From Acidobacteriota bacterium (GTDB lineage: Bacteria > Acidobacteriota > Terriglobia > Bryobacterales > Bryobacteraceae), in assembly GCA_026394075.1 (NCBI GenBank), contig JAPKYX010000161.1:1-35268 (forward strand): 35,268 nt of DNA, read 5' to 3'. Positions within the stretch are counted from its first letter, which is position 1. Each line of letters opens with the position of its first letter. Positions 17,694 to 25,791 of the stretch are shown one piece after another. Below the pieces are notes generated by a model, which searched no databases, was not told the origin of the DNA, and saw only the letters and a list, made by a program, of their open reading frames with translations. The position numbers and the translations under genes were made by a program.

Positions 17694-20102
17694 CTAGAAG
17701 TAACGTTCCTGACGCCGCAGAGTGCCGAAGCTGCCGATGTTGGCAATCGACAGGGCAAGCCGGAACTGGTTTTCGTTGCGGGTGCCGAAGCTGAAGCGGC
17801 GGTACTGCACGGAGAACCCGCAGCAATCGGTGTTGTAAGTGATCTGGGTATTGGCGAACTGTAAGATACCCAGGCGGTAATCATAGATCGCAAAAAAGCC
17901 GGTGTTCCAGCCGCGGCGGTTCTCCTTGCCAAAGCCAACCAAGCCCCGGAACTGGTTGGCGGGGGGCGACAGAAACGTATCAGTCTTGACCTGATTGTGG
18001 CCCAGCGACAGGAAGAAGTTATCCAGGCGGCCATCGGCGGTAACGCCAGAGTTGATCACGCGCCCCTGCAGTGGATCATAGTCGGCTCGCCATTCGATGC
18101 CCAGGCCAGGCACCGGCTCCATGCGGAGGGCGGAGACGATCGGCGAGTAGCGTCGCTGGAGACCCAGAAAATTATAGGCCGACAACGAGGCTGTCGATTC
18201 GATGACGTTGCGTTGACCCGGTGTGACGGCACCGCCGAAAGTGGGATCGAAATAGCGCCGGTGCCAGACTTGCCACGACAGTAGCTCCCGCGTCACCGTG
18301 CCCTTTTTCGAGTAGAGCCGGTTAGTAAGAGACAGCTCGACTTCATTGGTATTGTTCAGCAGTTCGGTTTCATCAAACCGGATGATTCGTTTGAAATCCG
18401 AGACGCCCGTCACGTACCGGTGGCTCACCCGCGGTTCAATGACGTGCTTCACCTTCTCGCCCAGCCAGCCGTGTGCCTGGTAGACACGGGCGAGCGGCGG
18501 GAGGATGATCTCCAGGCCCGTCTCAAACGCATTCCGGACCACCATGTCGCCAATGGGATTCAACGGCCGGGCGGTATCGAGGCTGCTGCCCCAGATAGAG
18601 CCGCGGAGAGCGGCGCTGGGAATGATGGAGATGGGGCCCAACCGCAATGAGGTCATGATGCGGGGCGCGATATCGAAGCGTTCTACGAACTGACGGGTTT
18701 GGAACAATGGCTGGCTGCGCCGCACGGCAGCCGCGCTGCTCTCAAACGAGACCCAGACCGGCAGCGTGGAGCGAAGTTGGCGATCGGCCGACAGAAATTC
18801 CACTTGCGGGGCTTTCCGGACCGAGATCTTGTCGTTCTCATTGACACTCTGGAAGTTGTCGACACTCTGGAAGACGGCGTTGATGCCGTAGCCATTCCAG
18901 TGCTTGGCCACCACGGCAGTGGAGCCAACTTCGGAGAATACGGCTTCGTTAAACGTCTCGGTAAAGGCCTGGCGGAAGCGGAATGAACTGAGGTAGTTCA
19001 ACAACGCCGTGGCGGTCCAGCCTCGGCCCAGGTCCGCTTTGCCGATAAAGTTTGCCGACACGCCGCCTTCTTTGCGTCCCCGGGTTCCATCGTTGAGCAA
19101 CAGGCCCTTGTCGTTGACGCCGTAGACCAGCAGGTTGAAGTCCGATTTCTGGGTCGGTTTGCCACGGAAGTCACCCATATGCGCGAAGCCGCGCTGGGTG
19201 AAGTACTGGCCACGATAGGTGAGGTCGTAGCTGCGGTTGATGGCCCAGTAGTAACCCGCGCCCACCATCAACCCGCGGCGGGAACTGTTGCCCAGGTTGG
19301 GCATCAGGAAGCCGCTGCGGCGGGGCATTTTCTCGAGCGACTTGTAGAAGTACGGGACAAAGAAGAGCGGCACCCCCTTCAGCCGGAACATCGAGTTGCG
19401 CGTGATCACTCGCTGGCCAGGGATAATGTCGAACCGGGGGCCATGCAAGCGCCACCAGGGCTTGGGCAGCTTGCAGGAGGTGACAAAGCCGTCATAGAGG
19501 ATGTAGCGGGTCTCGATGCGCTCCGCCCATTTGCCCTCAAACTGAAACGGATTGTCGGAGGTCATCACGCCGGGGCGGGCCTGGATGGTGGCCGGAATGG
19601 TGCCGGAAACTTCGTAGAACTTTCCGGTCTCCGTCTTGACGTCGTAGACAGCCCGGGCGCAGCGCAGCACTTCCCCGCCACTGAAGTTGCGATAACGGAC
19701 GTTGCCCCGCGCTTCGGCGTCGCCCGTATCCTCGTTGTAATCGATCTCGTCGGCTTGCAGGAGCCCTTCAGCAGTTTCCACTTCAGCCGACCCACGGAGG
19801 TGATAAATTTTGCCCTCCACCTCGCTACGCAGGTAACGGACCAGCACTTCATCGGGAGCCGGCGCGTTGGGCCGGATCACCTTTACCCTTTTGTTTGGTT
19901 GAGGATCGCCGGAAGCAGCTCCAGGCCGGGGGATACCGAGGAGATTGGGGTTCAGTTGCCCCCAAGCGAAGTTGCCTGTTAACAATAGAGTAGCCAGGCT
20001 AAGTTGAACTAGCCGATGAGAAAAAAGCCCGTGACAACTAGTGCTGAATATGTTAAGCAAAGAAGCGGGGTATTTTGCGCGAGCCAGGAAATGAGACCCC
20101 AA
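17694..20102 (-). CDS. lptD: LPS-assembly protein LptD
   Basis: LptD is the outer-membrane barrel that, with LptE, inserts lipopolysaccharide into the outer leaflet. The ~800-residue length fits. After a signal region (LVQLSLATLLLTGNFAWG) there is an LptA/OstA-like domain at ~65-160 (GSAEVETAEGLLQADEIDYNEDTGDAEARGNVRY), then the barrel. A Cys pair (TDCCGFSVQYRRF) near the C-terminus matches the conserved CC of LptD; partner cysteines (CARAVYD, SCKLPKPWW) occur in the N-terminal half, consistent with the inter-domain disulphides that activate LptD. The last residue is Phe, a BAM signal. The called start is a TTG at 20102 with no Shine-Dalgarno; TTG 20060 would place the signal peptide nearer the N-terminus, so the start is uncertain. 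Confidence 0.9.
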   Translation of the reverse strand: MGSHFLARAKYPASLLNIFSTSCHGLFSHRLVQLSLATLLLTGNFAWGQLNPNLLGIPRPGAASGDPQPNKRVKVIRPNAPAPDEVLVRYLRSEVEGKIYHLRGSAEVETAEGLLQADEIDYNEDTGDAEARGNVRYRNFSGGEVLRCARAVYDVKTETGKFYEVSGTIPATIQARPGVMTSDNPFQFEGKWAERIETRYILYDGFVTSCKLPKPWWRLHGPRFDIIPGQRVITRNSMFRLKGVPLFFVPYFYKSLEKMPRRSGFLMPNLGNSSRRGLMVGAGYYWAINRSYDLTYRGQYFTQRGFAHMGDFRGKPTQKSDFNLLVYGVNDKGLLLNDGTRGRKEGGVSANFIGKADLGRGWTATALLNYLSSFRFRQAFTETFNEAVFSEVGSTAVVAKHWNGYGINAVFQSVDNFQSVNENDKISVRKAPQVEFLSADRQLRSTLPVWVSFESSAAAVRRSQPLFQTRQFVERFDIAPRIMTSLRLGPISIIPSAALRGSIWGSSLDTARPLNPIGDMVVRNAFETGLEIILPPLARVYQAHGWLGEKVKHVIEPRVSHRYVTGVSDFKRIIRFDETELLNNTNEVELSLTNRLYSKKGTVTRELLSWQVWHRRYFDPTFGGAVTPGQRNVIESTASLSAYNFLGLQRRYSPIVSALRMEPVPGLGIEWRADYDPLQGRVINSGVTADGRLDNFFLSLGHNQVKTDTFLSPPANQFRGLVGFGKENRRGWNTGFFAIYDYRLGILQFANTQITYNTDCCGFSVQYRRFSFGTRNENQFRLALSIANIGSFGTLRRQERYF

Positions 20103-20170
20103 CTTTGAACGCTATCACGGGATCTACCCTGGAGCAACTGAAGCCAGCGGCCGAATAAAAGACATCGACC

Positions 20171-21055
20171 ATGAACTGCCGCTACTGTGGGGCACAAAAC
20201 GATACGGAGGAGAGCCGCTGCGGGCGGTGTGGCCGCCGCCTGGACGTAGCAATTGCACGGCCTGCTGAATCGTTCGTGCGTGGTACCGCTGATCTGGGTC
20301 CGCGTAGCGCCTCGGCGGTGGCGGTGAAGATGGCGCGGGTAGCCCAGCCACTTTCGTCCCCGCAAGTATCGCTTTTCCCCACAGCGCCGCCCAAGGCTCG
20401 CGTGGTGCCCATCACCGGACACCCGGCCGGACCGGACTCACCGGAAGCCCCGTCGGCACCCAAGCCGGCCCGGACGGCCCGCAAGATCACCAGCGTTGCG
20501 CCGTCGGCCCAGCAACCGCTGGCATTCTCTGCGCCGGGTTCCTTCCCGGCAGCGGGTGAGTTTGCCAAGGAAAGCGGCAACGGCCGCCCGGCGGCGAGTC
20601 AGGAATCAGAGATTTTTACCCAGGCACCCGTGGCCACGGCGGCTCACCGGTCACTGGCCATGTTGGTGGATGCCGGCCTGGTGGCGGCGGGCGTGGGAGT
20701 GATGTTGGCGCTGTTTGTCTATGGCGTCAAGACCCCGGTATCGCTGGACCGGACGACGGCCATCGGCGCGGTGGGCTTGACGGTGATTTCGACGATCCTC
20801 TACCAAAGCCTGCTTGTGATTGGGAACCGCGATTCCGTGGGCCTGCGCTTTGCCCGGCTCCGCTTGATCGATTTTGATGGCCGCTCACCTTCGCGCAAAA
20901 AGCGATTGGCGCGCATGGCGGCCAGCTGGCTGAGCTCCGCACCGGGCGCGTTGGGCATCGTCTGGGCACTTCTGGATGAGGAACACCTCACCTGGCATGA
21001 CCACATCTCCAAGGTGTTCCCGACGCCGATTGATGTGCCCCGGATCGGGCGCTAA
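20171..21055 (+). CDS. Zinc-ribbon and RDD-domain membrane protein
   Basis: A 294-residue protein with three parts. Residues 1-25 form a zinc ribbon with two Cys pairs (CRYCGAQND and CGRCGRR). Residues ~26-145 are a Pro/Ala-rich, probably disordered linker. From ~150 comes an RDD membrane domain: AAHRSLAMLVDAGLV carries the first Arg and Asp, two hydrophobic helices follow (VAAGVGVMLALFVYG and AIGAVGLTVISTILYQSLLVI), then DSVGLRFARLRLIDFDG and the last helix near ASWLSSAPGALGIVWALL. RDD proteins are integral inner-membrane proteins, some proposed as transporters; the function is unknown. It is divergent from lptD with about 68 nt between starts and converges on hpnD (10 nt gap). No good Shine-Dalgarno precedes ATG 20171. 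Confidence 0.85.
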   Translation: MNCRYCGAQNDTEESRCGRCGRRLDVAIARPAESFVRGTADLGPRSASAVAVKMARVAQPLSSPQVSLFPTAPPKARVVPITGHPAGPDSPEAPSAPKPARTARKITSVAPSAQQPLAFSAPGSFPAAGEFAKESGNGRPAASQESEIFTQAPVATAAHRSLAMLVDAGLVAAGVGVMLALFVYGVKTPVSLDRTTAIGAVGLTVISTILYQSLLVIGNRDSVGLRFARLRLIDFDGRSPSRKKRLARMAASWLSSAPGALGIVWALLDEEHLTWHDHISKVFPTPIDVPRIGR

Positions 21056-21065
21056 GCGACTTCCG

Positions 21066-21938
21066 TCAGTCGCGACGGCCGGCCCAGGTGGCCAGCAGAG
21101 ACCGGATCATCACCCAGGTCTTCTCCGCCCCGCTCAACCGGATCCGTTGGGTTAGGACGTCATAGTCCGCAGCCTCAATGCGATGCAGCAGCGTCGAGTA
21201 GATCTCGATCAAAGCTCGCAGCGAGGCCCGGCTGGCGGGATGGATCATGTCGAGCAGCGGGCGGGATTCGTCGAAGTAGCCGCGGGCTCGCTGCCCTTCC
21301 AGGCGGAGCAGATCACGGAACGCCGGGGAGTCCGCCATCTGGGTGACGCCAAACCGGTCCAGGTCTGCTTGCGGCAGATAGACGCGCCCGCGGTCGAGAT
21401 CTTCCTGGACGTCGCGCAGGATGTTGGTTAGCTGAAAGGCGAGGCCACATTTTTCCGCCAGCAGTGGCGCGCGGGGATCGGTGAACCCAAAGATGTGGAT
21501 GACGCTGATGCCGACCACACTGGCCACCTGGTAGCAGTAACGGTAAAGCTCATCAAAGGTGGCGATGCGGCGTGGTTCCAGATCGCTGACCATGCCATCG
21601 ATCATGTCTTCAAAGACGTGATGGGGGATCGAGTACCGCTGAACCGCGTCGGCGAAACCGGGCCAGAGCGCGTGCGGTGGAAGCTGCCCGGCCAGCGCAC
21701 TACGGGTGTCCCGCCGCCACGCGGCCAGCGCCTCGCGCTTCTGGTCCACCGTCCGGCCGGTGTCGTCCGCCAGGTCGTCCGAGATGCGGAAGAAGGTGTA
21801 CACCGAACAGATGGCCCGGTGCTTTTCCGGCGACAGCAGGCGGAAGGCGTAGTAGAAGTTTCGCGCTTCCCGCTTCGCCTCGGCGGCACTCCAGCGGTAT
21901 GAGTCAGCCACAGTGACGGGCAAAGCAACGGTGGCCAT
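21066..21938 (-). CDS. hpnD: Squalene/presqualene synthase HpnD
   Basis: A 290-residue head-to-head prenyl synthase. In the HpnC/D/E route, HpnD joins two farnesyl diphosphates into presqualene diphosphate. The N-terminal NFYYAFRLLSPEKHRAICSVYTFFR matches HpnD rather than HpnC. The two Asp-rich metal-binding motifs are present: ISDDLADDTG near residue 53 and ILRDVQEDLDRGRVYLPQ near residue 173. The nearby hpnC is a distant paralogue. HpnD and HpnC lie at the 3' end of the hopanoid operon, 20 nt apart. The third enzyme, HpnE, is not in the window. Phytoene synthase is a related alternative, but the neighbours make hopanoid synthesis far more likely. Confidence 0.93.
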   Translation of the reverse strand: MATVALPVTVADSYRWSAAEAKREARNFYYAFRLLSPEKHRAICSVYTFFRISDDLADDTGRTVDQKREALAAWRRDTRSALAGQLPPHALWPGFADAVQRYSIPHHVFEDMIDGMVSDLEPRRIATFDELYRYCYQVASVVGISVIHIFGFTDPRAPLLAEKCGLAFQLTNILRDVQEDLDRGRVYLPQADLDRFGVTQMADSPAFRDLLRLEGQRARGYFDESRPLLDMIHPASRASLRALIEIYSTLLHRIEAADYDVLTQRIRLSGAEKTWVMIRSLLATWAGRRD

Positions 21939-21958
21939 GGCAGTGCGGGAGGTGGCGG

Positions 21959-22891
21959 TCAGGCGGCCCGGGACACAGCCCAGCCCGCCAATCCTTTCAG
22001 TAGCAACATGACGCGCTCCAGCTTGCTGATGCGGGGACGCGCTTTCAATACATCATAGCCCTGGCGTTCGATCTTGCTGAGGATCGCCAGACCGCCGCGC
22101 GTGAATAGCTCAATGTCGAGCGCTAGGCGCGGGTCGAGCGATCGGGCCAGTGGCGCGCCTTCGGAAAAGCTTTGCCGGGCGTGCTCCACGGCCTCGCGCA
22201 TGGCGGCCTGAAAGCCCGGAGAGAAGCGCCGGGCGGCAATGTCGGCTTCGACTACGCCGTGCCGCGCCAGCAGGTCCTGCGGCAGATAAACGCGATCCTT
22301 GGCCCAATCAACCGTCACATCCTGCCAGAAGTTGGCCAGCTGCAGGCCGGTACAGGTGGCGTCGGACTGGCGGAACCGCTCGGCGTCCCGGTAACCACAC
22401 AGCAGCAACACCAGACGCCCCACAGGATTGGCGGACCGCCGGCAGTAGTCCTCCAGTTCGGCCCAATCGGCATACCGGGATTTCACCTGATCCTGCTCGA
22501 AGGCCTGGATCAGATCATCAAACGGCTCGACCGGAAGATCCCGGCGTTGCGCGGTACCCCGAAGGGCGACAAAGACCGGGTGCTGCACTTCGCCCCGGTA
22601 CATCGCCTGCAACTGCTGGCGCCACCAGGCCAGCATGCGGAGACTTTCCTGGCGATCACCCAACTCATCACCCAGATCATCCGCCCACCGGCAGAACGAG
22701 TAGACGTTGTAGAAATCCTGGTGCAGGTGCGGGGGCAGCAGAAAGCTGACTACGTGAAAATTTTCGTAGTGATGCGTGGCCAGCCAACGGGTGTAGGCTT
22801 CTGCTTCGCTCAGCGAATAGGCGCGCTGAAGCAGCTGGGGCTGACGGACAAAATCCTTGGGTTCGAGTTGCGGCGCGGGTCCGGCGGACAC
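21959..22891 (-). CDS. hpnC: Hydroxysqualene synthase HpnC
   Basis: A 310-residue member of the squalene/phytoene synthase family. HpnC converts presqualene diphosphate to hydroxysqualene. HYENFHVVSFLLPPHLHQDFYNVYSFCRWADDLGDE is the HpnC form of the first motif (ENF...LLPP, DDLGDE); the second Asp motif is ANFWQDVTVDWAKDRVYLPQ. The start codon is GTG. The gene lies 5 nt after the second dehydrogenase and 20 nt before hpnD, inside the operon. Both metal-binding motifs are intact, so an active enzyme is expected. The N-terminal ~35 residues before the catalytic fold are unique to this protein. Confidence 0.93.
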   Translation of the reverse strand: MSAGPAPQLEPKDFVRQPQLLQRAYSLSEAEAYTRWLATHHYENFHVVSFLLPPHLHQDFYNVYSFCRWADDLGDELGDRQESLRMLAWWRQQLQAMYRGEVQHPVFVALRGTAQRRDLPVEPFDDLIQAFEQDQVKSRYADWAELEDYCRRSANPVGRLVLLLCGYRDAERFRQSDATCTGLQLANFWQDVTVDWAKDRVYLPQDLLARHGVVEADIAARRFSPGFQAAMREAVEHARQSFSEGAPLARSLDPRLALDIELFTRGGLAILSKIERQGYDVLKARPRISKLERVMLLLKGLAGWAVSRAA

Positions 22892-22896
22892 TGGCT

Positions 22897-23952
22897 TTAC
22901 GGGATGATGGCCGTCTTCAAGTGGCCATTGTGCGACATCAGGTGCTTAAACACATCAAGCAGCTTCGACAGCGGCTCTTCGCGGTTTACAAACTGACGCG
23001 CGGTGACATGGCCGGCGGAGATCATGTCCAGCGCGGCCCGGATGTGCTTGGGCGTGTGGTGGAAACTGGCCTTCAGCGTGATCTCGGAATAGTGCAGATG
23101 CTGCGTGTCGATGGGGACAGTGGTGTCGGAGGGGCAGCCGCCGAAGAAATTCACCGTGCCACCGCGGCGGACCATCTGTACCGCTTCCTGCCAAGTCTGG
23201 GGTGACCCGACGGCTTCAATGGCGACATCGGCGCCATGATCCTTGGTCACATCGCGGACGGCGGTCACCAGGCTGAGCGAATCGTCGGCGGTCAGCAGTA
23301 CCTGGGCACCCAGCGCCCCGGCACGCTCCAGTTGAGTGGGCCGGCGGCCGATCGCGATCACCCGCGCGCCACGGAGGGCAGCCACGCGGACAAACATCAA
23401 CCCAATCGGCCCCAGACCAATCACCACGACGTTGTCGCCCGGATTGATCACCGTTTCCTCGACACCGCGCAAGACACAGGCCAGCGGTTCCGCTAGTGCC
23501 GCGTCCTGATAGCTGACATGCGGGGCCAGTTCATAGGTGTTCCGTTCGACAATGCGCGAGGGGATGCGAATGTATTCGGCGTAGGCACCATTGTTGAAGA
23601 GCAGGTCCTCGCAAAGGTTCTCAACGCCCTTCTTGCAATAGAAACAGTGGCCACAGGGGGCCGAATTGGCCGCCATGATCCGCTGTCCCGTGTGAAAACG
23701 CGTCACCTGATCGCCGGTAGCCACAACGTCGCCAGCCAGTTCATGCCCAAACAAGGCGGGCGGAACAATCATCCGGGCGTGGTAGCCACGCCGGAAGACC
23801 TTGACGTCAGTGCCACAGGTAAGGGCGGCCTTCACCCTGACAAGCAGATCTCCGGGCCCAATTTGGGGGACGGCTACGGGTTCGACTTTGACTTGCTCTT
23901 TGCCGTACAGCACTGCGGCGAGCATCTTGTTGGTGCGAGGTGAGATATCCAC
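22897..23952 (-). CDS. Zinc-dependent MDR alcohol/polyol dehydrogenase (second of pair)
   Basis: A ~351-residue medium-chain dehydrogenase. Catalytic zinc ligands are the Cys of ALTCGTDVK and the His-Glu of FGHELAG. The four structural-zinc cysteines are in APCGHCFYCKKGVENLC. The nucleotide-binding fold shows VVVIGLGPIGLMFV. It resembles the sorbitol/threonine dehydrogenase branch. The frame is open to 24051 inside the upstream gene; I chose GTG 23952 because AAAGGGG lies 6 nt upstream, and it overlaps the upstream TAG by one base (TAGTG). ATG 23925 (MLAAVLYG) is the alternative and looks like a common MDR start. It is translationally coupled to its paralogue and sits between hpnG and hpnC, suggesting an oxidoreduction step on hopanoids; the substrate is not known. 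Confidence 0.88.
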   Translation of the reverse strand: MDISPRTNKMLAAVLYGKEQVKVEPVAVPQIGPGDLLVRVKAALTCGTDVKVFRRGYHARMIVPPALFGHELAGDVVATGDQVTRFHTGQRIMAANSAPCGHCFYCKKGVENLCEDLLFNNGAYAEYIRIPSRIVERNTYELAPHVSYQDAALAEPLACVLRGVEETVINPGDNVVVIGLGPIGLMFVRVAALRGARVIAIGRRPTQLERAGALGAQVLLTADDSLSLVTAVRDVTKDHGADVAIEAVGSPQTWQEAVQMVRRGGTVNFFGGCPSDTTVPIDTQHLHYSEITLKASFHHTPKHIRAALDMISAGHVTARQFVNREEPLSKLLDVFKHLMSHNGHLKTAIIP

Positions 23953-25064
23953 TACAAGCCCCTTTGAGGCTGTACTACGATTTTCAATGATTCCCCGGTC
24001 GGATGCAACGCCAGATCGAAGCCTTCTGCAATCCGCTCGAGCGGCAGGCAATGCGAGATCAACTCAGCCACCGGCAATTCTCCACTGAAAACAAGGTCCG
24101 CGGACTCCTTTTGCAGATCGACTGATGCTGAGTAACAACCATACAACAATCTCTCATCTTTGCAGATGTCGGCCCCGGACAAATCGATTCTTTCCTGATC
24201 AGAAGTTTGCGCAAATAACAGAATTTGGGCACCGGGACGCGACGCCCGGACAGCCTGCTCCACCAAACCAGGCGCGGAAGTGGCCAAAATCACCAAATCC
24301 ACACCGCGTCCGTCGCTCATTTGTTTGGCCAGGGCGGCTACGTCCTGCTCGCGCGGATTGACAGCCTGCTCGGCACCAAAGCGGAGCGACAATTCCAGAC
24401 GGCGAGGCATGGTATCGGTGGCCAGGATGCGGCAGCCCAGGCGGCGGACCAACATCGTGAAGATGAGCCCGATCGGCCCTTGACCGAGAATGGCCACGGT
24501 GTCGCCAGGTTGAGGCCGGGCCTGATGGATCGCCTTGACGCAGGTATTGACCGGTTCGACGAACGAAGCCTGCTCAAATGACACGCCATCGGGGATCTTT
24601 TCGACGCCCCGCGCCACAATCCAGTCCATCACCCGGACGTACTGCGAAAAGCCGCCGCCTGCCGCTTCAAAACCAGCCGTGACGCCAACCCTTTTGTAGA
24701 CAGCACATTGGGCGTACAGCTTGCGCTGGCAATAGAAACAATCGCCGCAGGGGATGTGATGGAAAGCGATCACCCGGTCACCCGGCGCAAAGCGCGTGAC
24801 ACCTGCGCCTACCTGGGCCACGACACCCGCGGTTTCGTGACCGTATACCCGGGGCGGCGGCAGCAGGTCGTACTCCACCTTTTTCAGGTCGGTATGACAG
24901 ATACCGCAGGCTTCCACCCGAATCAATATCTCGCCCGGGCCGATCTCAGGCAGCGCGATGGACTCCAGGCGGACTTCGCCCTGGCCACGATAAACGGCAG
25001 CCTTCATCAGCGCCGGAGTGGCGATAGCGGCCAGCTGTTCCGGCTCAGATTGAGCAGTTGACAA
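23952..25064 (-). CDS. Zinc-dependent MDR alcohol/polyol dehydrogenase (first of pair, next to hpnG)
   Basis: A 370-residue medium-chain dehydrogenase. Catalytic zinc ligands are C53 in ACGICHTDLK and H76-E77 in YGHETAG. Structural-zinc cysteines are C106, C109, C112 and C120 (PCGDCFYCQRKLYAQC). The cofactor site has VAILGQGPIGLIF, and a DTMPRR segment after beta-2 (acidic Asp) suggests NAD rather than NADP. The sequence resembles sorbitol and related polyol dehydrogenases. The start is TTG 25064 with GGGAG 6 nt upstream, overlapping hpnG by 20 nt; ATG 25007 lacks a binding site. Being coupled to hpnG, it could act on the product of HpnG, reducing the ribose-derived aldehyde of ribosylhopane; this role is inferred from position and family chemistry only. 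Confidence 0.88.
   Translation of the reverse strand: MSTAQSEPEQLAAIATPALMKAAVYRGQGEVRLESIALPEIGPGEILIRVEACGICHTDLKKVEYDLLPPPRVYGHETAGVVAQVGAGVTRFAPGDRVIAFHHIPCGDCFYCQRKLYAQCAVYKRVGVTAGFEAAGGGFSQYVRVMDWIVARGVEKIPDGVSFEQASFVEPVNTCVKAIHQARPQPGDTVAILGQGPIGLIFTMLVRRLGCRILATDTMPRRLELSLRFGAEQAVNPREQDVAALAKQMSDGRGVDLVILATSAPGLVEQAVRASRPGAQILLFAQTSDQERIDLSGADICKDERLLYGCYSASVDLQKESADLVFSGELPVAELISHCLPLERIAEGFDLALHPTGESLKIVVQPQRGL
23959..23965 (-). promoter_or_regulatory. Ribosome binding site deciding the start of the second dehydrogenase
   Basis: AAAGGGG on the minus strand lies 6 nt before GTG 23952, inside the last codons of the upstream dehydrogenase. It favours the GTG over the internal ATG at 23925, which has no Shine-Dalgarno sequence. 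Confidence 0.55.
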
Positions 25065-25761
25065 TGAACTCTCCCAAGTTTTCCGCTGCTTGCCGGCTGC
25101 GGCCTTGCAACCGCCACAATTCCGGCAATCCTTTCAAGGGCTTACGTAGAGCATCCCACAAAATATGGCTGGTCCGGAATCGTCCGTCAGAGCCCCGGGC
25201 GGCGTTGAGATCCACCTGAAACCCTTCGCTGGCCAAGTCACTGACGGCCTTCACGCACCCAAAGGGGACTTGAGCCCCCAGGGCCACGCGAGCCACGGCC
25301 GCGGCTTCCATTTCCACCACGGCACCTAGTGAACGCAAACCCCGCTTCTCGTCCGCCGTGGACGCGACACGATCCTGGCTTACTACCACGATGGGTTTAC
25401 CCGTCTCCTTCTTCCCGTTACGGCGGCTGGCAGGCGATCCACCGGCCGGGTATCTTGCCCCGCTCGATGCGTGAACCACTTCGGTGGCCGTCAAAACCTC
25501 CCCGGCAACCAGAGCGTCATCCAACGCTCCACAAAGGCCCACGCTCCAGATCAGGTCCGGTTGGAACCGCTCCAAAGCCACTTCGGCTGCCTTACCCGCC
25601 AACTCCGATCCCGGTCCATCGGCAGCACAGATCAACCGGTGTTTCCCCCATTGTCCCACGCGCACGAACCGGATGGGCATCCCCTCCGTAGGGGAGTGCG
25701 GCACCCGGCTGAGGACCCCCGCCAACTCGCGAGCCTCGGCCGCAATTAACACAATTGTCAT
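25045..25761 (-). CDS. hpnG: Hopanoid-associated nucleosidase/phosphorylase HpnG
   Basis: A 238-residue member of the MTA/SAH nucleosidase (PNP/UDP) family. HpnG removes adenine from adenosylhopane, giving ribosylhopane on the path to bacteriohopanetetrol. The family start IVLIAAEARELAGVL is present, followed by LIWSVGLCGALDDALVAGEVL. The purine-site region VVEMEAAAVARVA and the catalytic-Asp region VKAVSDLASEGFQ are intact. No signal peptide is seen. It lies 30 nt after hpnA, and its 3' end overlaps the first dehydrogenase. Its presence implies that adenosylhopane is made, which needs the radical-SAM enzyme HpnH; that gene is not in this window. Sequence alone would also fit a generic nucleosidase, but the neighbours decide. 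Confidence 0.9.
   Translation of the reverse strand: MTIVLIAAEARELAGVLSRVPHSPTEGMPIRFVRVGQWGKHRLICAADGPGSELAGKAAEVALERFQPDLIWSVGLCGALDDALVAGEVLTATEVVHASSGARYPAGGSPASRRNGKKETGKPIVVVSQDRVASTADEKRGLRSLGAVVEMEAAAVARVALGAQVPFGCVKAVSDLASEGFQVDLNAARGSDGRFRTSHILWDALRKPLKGLPELWRLQGRSRQAAENLGEFIVNCSI
25071..25075 (-). promoter_or_regulatory. Ribosome binding site for the TTG start of the first dehydrogenase
   Basis: GGGAG on the minus strand lies 6 nt before TTG 25064, within the 3' end of hpnG. It supports a TTG start overlapping hpnG by 20 nt, rather than the internal ATG at 25007. Confidence 0.5.
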
Positions 25762-25791
25762 TGCGCAGTGGCCTCTTGGATCCCCACGCGG

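Noticed and set aside
21066-22891. hpnC and hpnD considered as a tandem duplication
   Set aside because: Both belong to the same superfamily but differ over almost their whole length and carry HpnC- and HpnD-specific motifs, so they are ancient paralogues.
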